Of a stretch of DNA of 29,861 bases, positions 27,064 through 29,861 are shown in pieces (the first letter of the stretch is position 1; each line of letters opens with the position of its first letter). The notes beneath the pieces are model-generated. The model had not been told where the DNA came from, searched no databases, and saw only the letters and a list, made by a program, of their open reading frames with translations. A program made the translations under genes and the position numbers. The DNA is taken from positions 1 to 29,861 of IMG/VR virus record IMGVR_UViG_3300032236_000891, one strand, 5' to 3'. The DNA is from a virus.

Positions 27064-27456
27064 ATGGGTTTAGATATGTATGCATTCCGTGTCAAAGCGG
27101 AAGATGTGATTGATGATTTCAATGTGCGTGATGATTCAATGGGTCGTAAAGAGCCATTAGAAGAATTGGCATATTGGCGTAAACACCACGACCTGCATGG
27201 TTGGATGGAAAAGTTGTATCGCAATAAAGGCGGTGATAAAGAATCGTTTAATTGTGTGCCTGTAAGATTGACAGAGTTTGATTTGGATGCCTTACAGTTT
27301 GACCTATTGAATGATGCCTTGCCTGAAACACAAGGTTTTTTCTTTGGCACCAATCCACCAGATTTAGAATCGTTGAAAGAAGATTTGGAATTCATTCAAA
27401 AGGCACGGGACGCCATTAAAGAAGGTGATGCCGTATACTACGATTCTTGGTGGTAA
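27064..27456 (+). CDS. Conserved phage protein of the MGLDMYA type
   Basis: 130 aa. The N-terminus MGLDMYAFRVKAED and the LEELAYWRKHHDLHGWME block are typical of a widespread phage family, sometimes labelled phosphoglycerate kinase in databases; nothing here looks like that enzyme. The C-terminal half has FFFGTNPPDLESLKEDL and ends in Trp-Trp. It follows the two-domain protein in the same transcript. Role unknown. Confidence 0.65.
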   Translation: MGLDMYAFRVKAEDVIDDFNVRDDSMGRKEPLEELAYWRKHHDLHGWMEKLYRNKGGDKESFNCVPVRLTEFDLDALQFDLLNDALPETQGFFFGTNPPDLESLKEDLEFIQKARDAIKEGDAVYYDSWW

Positions 27457-27457
27457 T

Positions 27458-27634
27458 ATGGGTGAGAAAGACTTTGTAACTGGTTGGGTTCTTGCAATGC
27501 GTGCTAATGCCAACAATTCATTTGAATCACAAAATGATGTGATTGATGCAATTGAACAAGCACGCTCTGCATATCGTATGATTGAAGGTTCTTATACAGA
27601 ATATTATAACGAAACAAATGGTACTGGAAATTAG
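27458..27634 (+). CDS. Small helical protein (58 aa)
   Basis: Start ATG 27458 (MGEKDFVTGWVLAMRANAN), just after the upstream stop, with GGTGGT before it; an ATG at 27425 lies inside the previous gene. Helix with a central Asn/Asp turn, ending ETNGTGN. Overlaps the HNH gene slightly. Confidence 0.5.
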   Translation: MGEKDFVTGWVLAMRANANNSFESQNDVIDAIEQARSAYRMIEGSYTEYYNETNGTGN

Positions 27635-28058
27635 AAATACATTATATGGAGTTGAAGTTGTAAATAATTCTCCAATATGTAAAAAGATGAATTGTGGAGA
27701 ACCCGCAGACAATGCTGGTTATGGACGATATCACAAATATTGTTCTAAACATCACAGAGAAAATTACCAAAACAAAAATGGTGGACAGAAATATAAACAA
27801 TATAGAAAAGATTATTGTGAAAATATAGATGGTCGATTAGGTTTTGTTTGCACAGCAACCATTGTTGATGTGCGTTGGCAATTGGAGACTGACCACCGTG
27901 ATGGTGATAAGAATAATAATTCGAAAGAAAATATGCAAACCTTTTGTGCAAATTGTCATAGAGTGAAAACTAAAATGAAAAAAGAAAATCTGTCGATGCA
28001 AAAAAGACCAGATTTTTTACAAAAACAATTGGAAGAATTAAATGATAACACCAATTGA
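27618..28058 (+). CDS. HNH endonuclease
   Basis: 146 aa from ATG 27618 (MVLEIRNTLYGVEVV); no ribosome site is seen and the N-terminus is uncertain. An N-terminal zinc-like cluster (PICKKMNCGEPA and KYCSKHH) is followed by the HNH core: LETDHRDGDKNNN (Asp-His pair), an Asn in KENMQTF, then CANCHRVKT with the final His. This is the usual make-up of small phage HNH nucleases, often mobile homing enzymes. It lies between small early genes, a common place for insertion of such an element. No intron is evident. Confidence 0.8.
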   Translation: MVLEIRNTLYGVEVVNNSPICKKMNCGEPADNAGYGRYHKYCSKHHRENYQNKNGGQKYKQYRKDYCENIDGRLGFVCTATIVDVRWQLETDHRDGDKNNNSKENMQTFCANCHRVKTKMKKENLSMQKRPDFLQKQLEELNDNTN

Positions 28059-28239
28059 TATTGTATTGATTGCCGTAATGGCAACACAAAATCCATTTTC
28101 TGGTGTGTATGAATTACAATATCTGCCATTGGATTATTTCACAACAATGGATGCCTGTAAAAAGGAACAATCACGATTGACCAAAGTCAATACACAAAAA
28201 GGCAAAGTATATCTTTGTTTAAATGTTGATAGGAACTAA
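28042..28239 (+). CDS. Small exported or membrane-anchored protein (65 aa)
   Basis: Starts MITPIDIVLIAVMA; residues 5-15 are hydrophobic, giving a signal peptide or anchor. The rest holds two Cys (MDACKKEQ and VYLCLN) that could form a disulphide in the periplasm. GGAAG precedes the ATG. The layout (hydrophobic start, TMDxC-K/R-x-x, final YLxC) is shared with the protein at 29555, suggesting paralogues. Confidence 0.5.
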   Translation: MITPIDIVLIAVMATQNPFSGVYELQYLPLDYFTTMDACKKEQSRLTKVNTQKGKVYLCLNVDRN

Positions 28240-28240
28240 T

Positions 28241-28297
28241 ATGAGTTTATGGCGTAAAAGACAGAAACCAAAACCTGAACCAAAGGATGAGAATTGA
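28241..28297 (+). CDS. Possible 18-aa peptide coupled to the next gene
   Basis: MSLWRKRQKPKPEPKDEN, with AGGA seven bases upstream. Its stop overlaps the TTG start of the next gene (TTGA), so it may mainly serve translational coupling. Very short; low confidence. Confidence 0.3.
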   Translation: MSLWRKRQKPKPEPKDEN

Positions 28298-28524
28298 TAG
28301 AAAATTACAAAGCACCAGATGAATCATACCATCATTTTATATTATGGGTCGTTTATTCATTTTTGATTGGTTGGACATTCTATAGCTGGGGATACAATGA
28401 AGCGAGAGCGGAGTATTCACAAAAAATCAAATATAGTTGTATTGATGGAACCGTATATCGGTCAGCGAACGGATATTTGGAGAAAACAAGTCAGAATTGT
28501 ATCCCAATGGAAAACACAAAATGA
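28294..28524 (+). CDS. Small membrane protein with TTG start (76 aa)
   Basis: TTG at 28294 has AAAGGA six bases upstream and overlaps the preceding stop, so the rare start is well supported. One membrane segment near residues 16-31 (FILWVVYSFLIGWTFY) is followed by a soluble part with two Cys (KYSCIDG and SQNCIP), probably periplasmic. No family recognised. Its stop overlaps a 17-aa hydrophobic frame. Confidence 0.55.
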   Translation: MIENYKAPDESYHHFILWVVYSFLIGWTFYSWGYNEARAEYSQKIKYSCIDGTVYRSANGYLEKTSQNCIPMENTK

Positions 28525-28574
28525 ATATTATTGCTTGTGGAATAATTATCATTATGGAGTTTTTGATACGATAA
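28521..28574 (+). CDS. Possible 17-aa hydrophobic peptide
   Basis: MNIIACGIIIIMEFLIR, coupled through ATGA to the preceding membrane protein. A hydrophobic peptide of this size is possible in phages, but nothing else supports it; it ends in the 28-bp repeat. Confidence 0.2.
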   Translation: MNIIACGIIIIMEFLIR

Positions 28575-28600
28575 TACTTGACCGGAGAAACTGAGAACTT
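28573..28600 (+). repeat. 28-bp repeat, copy 2 (promoter upstream element)
   Basis: Identical to 22550-22577. TTGACC is again 33 bp and AACTG 22 bp before the TTGCCA -35. The distance and identity with a site 6 kb away argue for a conserved regulator site or recent duplication. Confidence 0.85.
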
Positions 28601-28610
28601 TAGTATTAGG

Positions 28611-28638
28611 TTGCCATTTGTACCAAAACCTGTATAAT
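28611..28638 (+). promoter_or_regulatory. Promoter of the AAA+ ATPase gene
   Basis: AGTATTAGG abuts TTGCCA (28611-28616), 16-bp spacer, TATAAT (28633-28638). It carries both the AGTATTAGG box and the 28-bp upstream element, the most complete promoter of the family in this window. Confidence 0.85.
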
Positions 28639-28666
28639 TGTCTCTATTGATTGATAAGGAGTGACT

Positions 28667-29545
28667 ATGATTGATGTGAAATTTGTTGGCGGTAAGTATG
28701 TGGCAGTTATCAACGGAAAGACTGTCAAACGCTCTAAAAAAGAGCATATGGACTATGTGATTCGTAAGGCACAGGAATCGACCTCCGATGCGGTGGTCGC
28801 ACAGGAATCACGGTTCAGTATCAATGAACGCTTCGGCTTTGTATCTGATATGGTGACAATGTTGGCCAATGGTGCACAAGCGTCCGTTGTTGTCACGGGA
28901 CCTGGCGGTCTTGGCAAGTCCTTCACAGTATCTAAAACATTAGATGCTTGTGGTTTCAAAGATATATCTACACTAGAAGCATTAGAAGTTGGTGCCGTTA
29001 TCAAAACCAACAAGTCATTCCGTGTTGTCAAAGGTTATTCTACACCAAAAGGTTTATATCGTTTGTTGTATGAAAACAAAGATGGCGTTATTGTGTTTGA
29101 TGATTGTGATTCCGTACTCAAAGATCCTGTATCATTGAACCTACTCAAAGGTGCATTAGATTCATACTCTAAGCGTATTATATCATGGCGTGCAGATATC
29201 CGTGATGAAGATTTGCCAACAACCTTTGAATTCAAAGGTCGTATCGTGTTTATCTCCAACTTGGCATCTACACAAATTGACCAAGCAATTATCACCCGTT
29301 CAATGGCAGTTGATTTGTCCATGACCCGTCAACAAAAGATTGAGCGTATGCGTCACCTGTTGAATTCAGGTGAGTTTATGCCTGAGTTTGACAAGGCAAC
29401 CAAGAATGATGCTATGTCATTGATTGACAAGTTACAAGACAAGGTTAAAGAGTTATCACTCCGTACCTTGATTCAGGTAACTAAAATCCGTAAGAGCGCA
29501 GGTAGCAATTGGGCTAACCTTGCTGAGTATACAATTTGTGGTTAA
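28667..29545 (+). CDS. AAA+ ATPase
   Basis: 292 aa from the ATG at 28667 with AAGGAG before it; a GTG six bases upstream overlaps the ribosome site and is rejected. Walker A is GPGGLGKS (residues 78-85), Walker B VFDDCD (Asp145, Asp146), sensor-like IVFISN near residue 195-200, and an Arg-containing ITRSM just after. The N-terminal about 55 residues are basic and may bind a partner or DNA. AAA+ proteins of this size act with VWA proteins, and one is encoded at 15463; the link is inference. It is under the most elaborate promoter here, so it is probably an important early gene. Confidence 0.8.
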   Translation: MIDVKFVGGKYVAVINGKTVKRSKKEHMDYVIRKAQESTSDAVVAQESRFSINERFGFVSDMVTMLANGAQASVVVTGPGGLGKSFTVSKTLDACGFKDISTLEALEVGAVIKTNKSFRVVKGYSTPKGLYRLLYENKDGVIVFDDCDSVLKDPVSLNLLKGALDSYSKRIISWRADIRDEDLPTTFEFKGRIVFISNLASTQIDQAIITRSMAVDLSMTRQQKIERMRHLLNSGEFMPEFDKATKNDAMSLIDKLQDKVKELSLRTLIQVTKIRKSAGSNWANLAEYTICG

Positions 29546-29554
29546 TGAGGTAAT

Positions 29555-29749
29555 ATGATTGATTTAGTATTTACAGTTGTAATGTTATGGCCAGGTAGTA
29601 TGGCAACAGTTAATGAAACCATACTATCTAAGCATATCACAATGGAAGATTGTCTCACAATGAGGCAACAGGTTATGATTAAATTATCAAACGATCCACC
29701 AAAAACACCATCTTATCTTGATTGTAGAACGGCGAAAGATACAAAATGA
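29555..29749 (+). CDS. Small exported or membrane-anchored protein (64 aa)
   Basis: Starts MIDLVFTVVMLWPG with a hydrophobic N-terminus, then a soluble part with ITMEDCLTMRQ and a final SYLDCRTA, giving two Cys. GAGGT precedes the ATG. Same layout as the protein at 28042, hence a probable paralogue. Its stop overlaps the next start. Confidence 0.5.
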   Translation: MIDLVFTVVMLWPGSMATVNETILSKHITMEDCLTMRQQVMIKLSNDPPKTPSYLDCRTAKDTK

Positions 29750-29861
29750 CACAAGATGAAATGATTGAGATGGCTAGAGAGTCTGGGTTAGAAACTCAAG
29801 ATGGATTTTCTGAATCTGTTTTCTATTTTGCCAAACTGGTAGCAGAGCGTGAGCGTGAGCA
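29746..29861 (+). CDS. Start of a gene running off the window
   Basis: ATG at 29746 overlaps the preceding stop (ATGA). The visible part begins MTQDEMIEMARESGLE and continues FYFAKLVAEREREX, helical and acidic. I recall many small phage proteins with this opening (MTxxEIIxMAREAG...FAxLVAxxERE), of unknown role. The 3' end is missing. Confidence 0.6.
   Translation, partial: MTQDEMIEMARESGLETQDGFSESVFYFAKLVAERERE

Noticed and set aside
27064-27456. Phosphoglycerate kinase annotation often given to this protein family
   Set aside because: 130 aa is far too short and no kinase motif is present.
27582-27617. TTG start at 27582 for the HNH gene
   Set aside because: Lies deep in the preceding gene without a ribosome site; the ATG at 27618 is simpler though also weak.

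Overview
This window looks like part of the genome of a T4-like (myovirus-type) tailed phage, AT-rich and densely coded, infecting a Gram-negative and probably aquatic bacterium. The phage assignment rests on a T4-type primase, a T4-type RNase H/FEN nuclease, a ThyX-NrdA-thioredoxin-NrdB nucleotide block, virion-type proteins beside a lysis cassette, and long runs of very small genes with ATGA or TAATG overlaps. A Gram-negative host is suggested by an inner-membrane/lipoprotein spanin pair and a GH19 endolysin. Proteobacterial-type Fur and DnaA sites in the DNA agree with that. The host genus cannot be read from the sequence.

Layout. (1) 1-4.4 kb: late or virion-type genes: two low-complexity, charged, multi-module proteins, a virion protein with an Ig-like C-terminal domain, and a small conserved T4-type protein. 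(2) 4.4-7.0 kb: lysis module (i-spanin, o-spanin, GH19 endolysin) followed by four small membrane or exported proteins, one or two of which are holin candidates. (3) 7.0-14.6 kb: replication and nucleotide metabolism: primase, ThyX, compact NrdA, thioredoxin, NrdB, zinc-ribbon protein, GIY-YIG-like protein, RNase H, a conserved T4-type protein and a nucleotidyltransferase-fold protein. (4) 14.6-20.7 kb: small proteins around a large metalloprotease-motif/VWA protein, a MazG-like protein and an amidotransferase-like protein. Several proteins of 40-60 aa here had to be found by hand, including one on the minus strand (18689-18859). (5) 20.75-22.55 kb: the only sizeable minus-strand operon, visibly more GC-rich, ending in a strong terminator facing the plus-strand operon and carrying a gp88-family protein. 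(6) 22.5-23.04 kb: a non-coding hub with divergent promoters, a predicted structured RNA, a perfect 19-bp Fur-box palindrome and two tandem perfect DnaA boxes. (7) 23.0-29.86 kb: many tiny early-type genes in short operons with their own promoters, plus an HNH nuclease and an AAA+ ATPase.

How it fits together. About a dozen promoters were located by eye. Most have a TTGCCA-like -35, a 16-17 bp spacer and TATAAT, so they should be read by host sigma-70-type RNA polymerase. Several carry an AGTATTAGG box abutting the -35, and five carry an ACCGGAG/AACTG box at a nearly fixed distance upstream, which suggests a dedicated regulator. The most unusual part is 22.55-22.94 kb: one of these promoters fires into about 420 bp without a gene, where nested complementary arms predict a branched RNA of about 160-200 nt, followed by binding sites for two host master regulators. 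It could be a replication origin, a regulatory RNA locus, a decoy for host proteins, or a combination. All functional statements come from reading the sequence and recalled family knowledge; no search or folding program was run.
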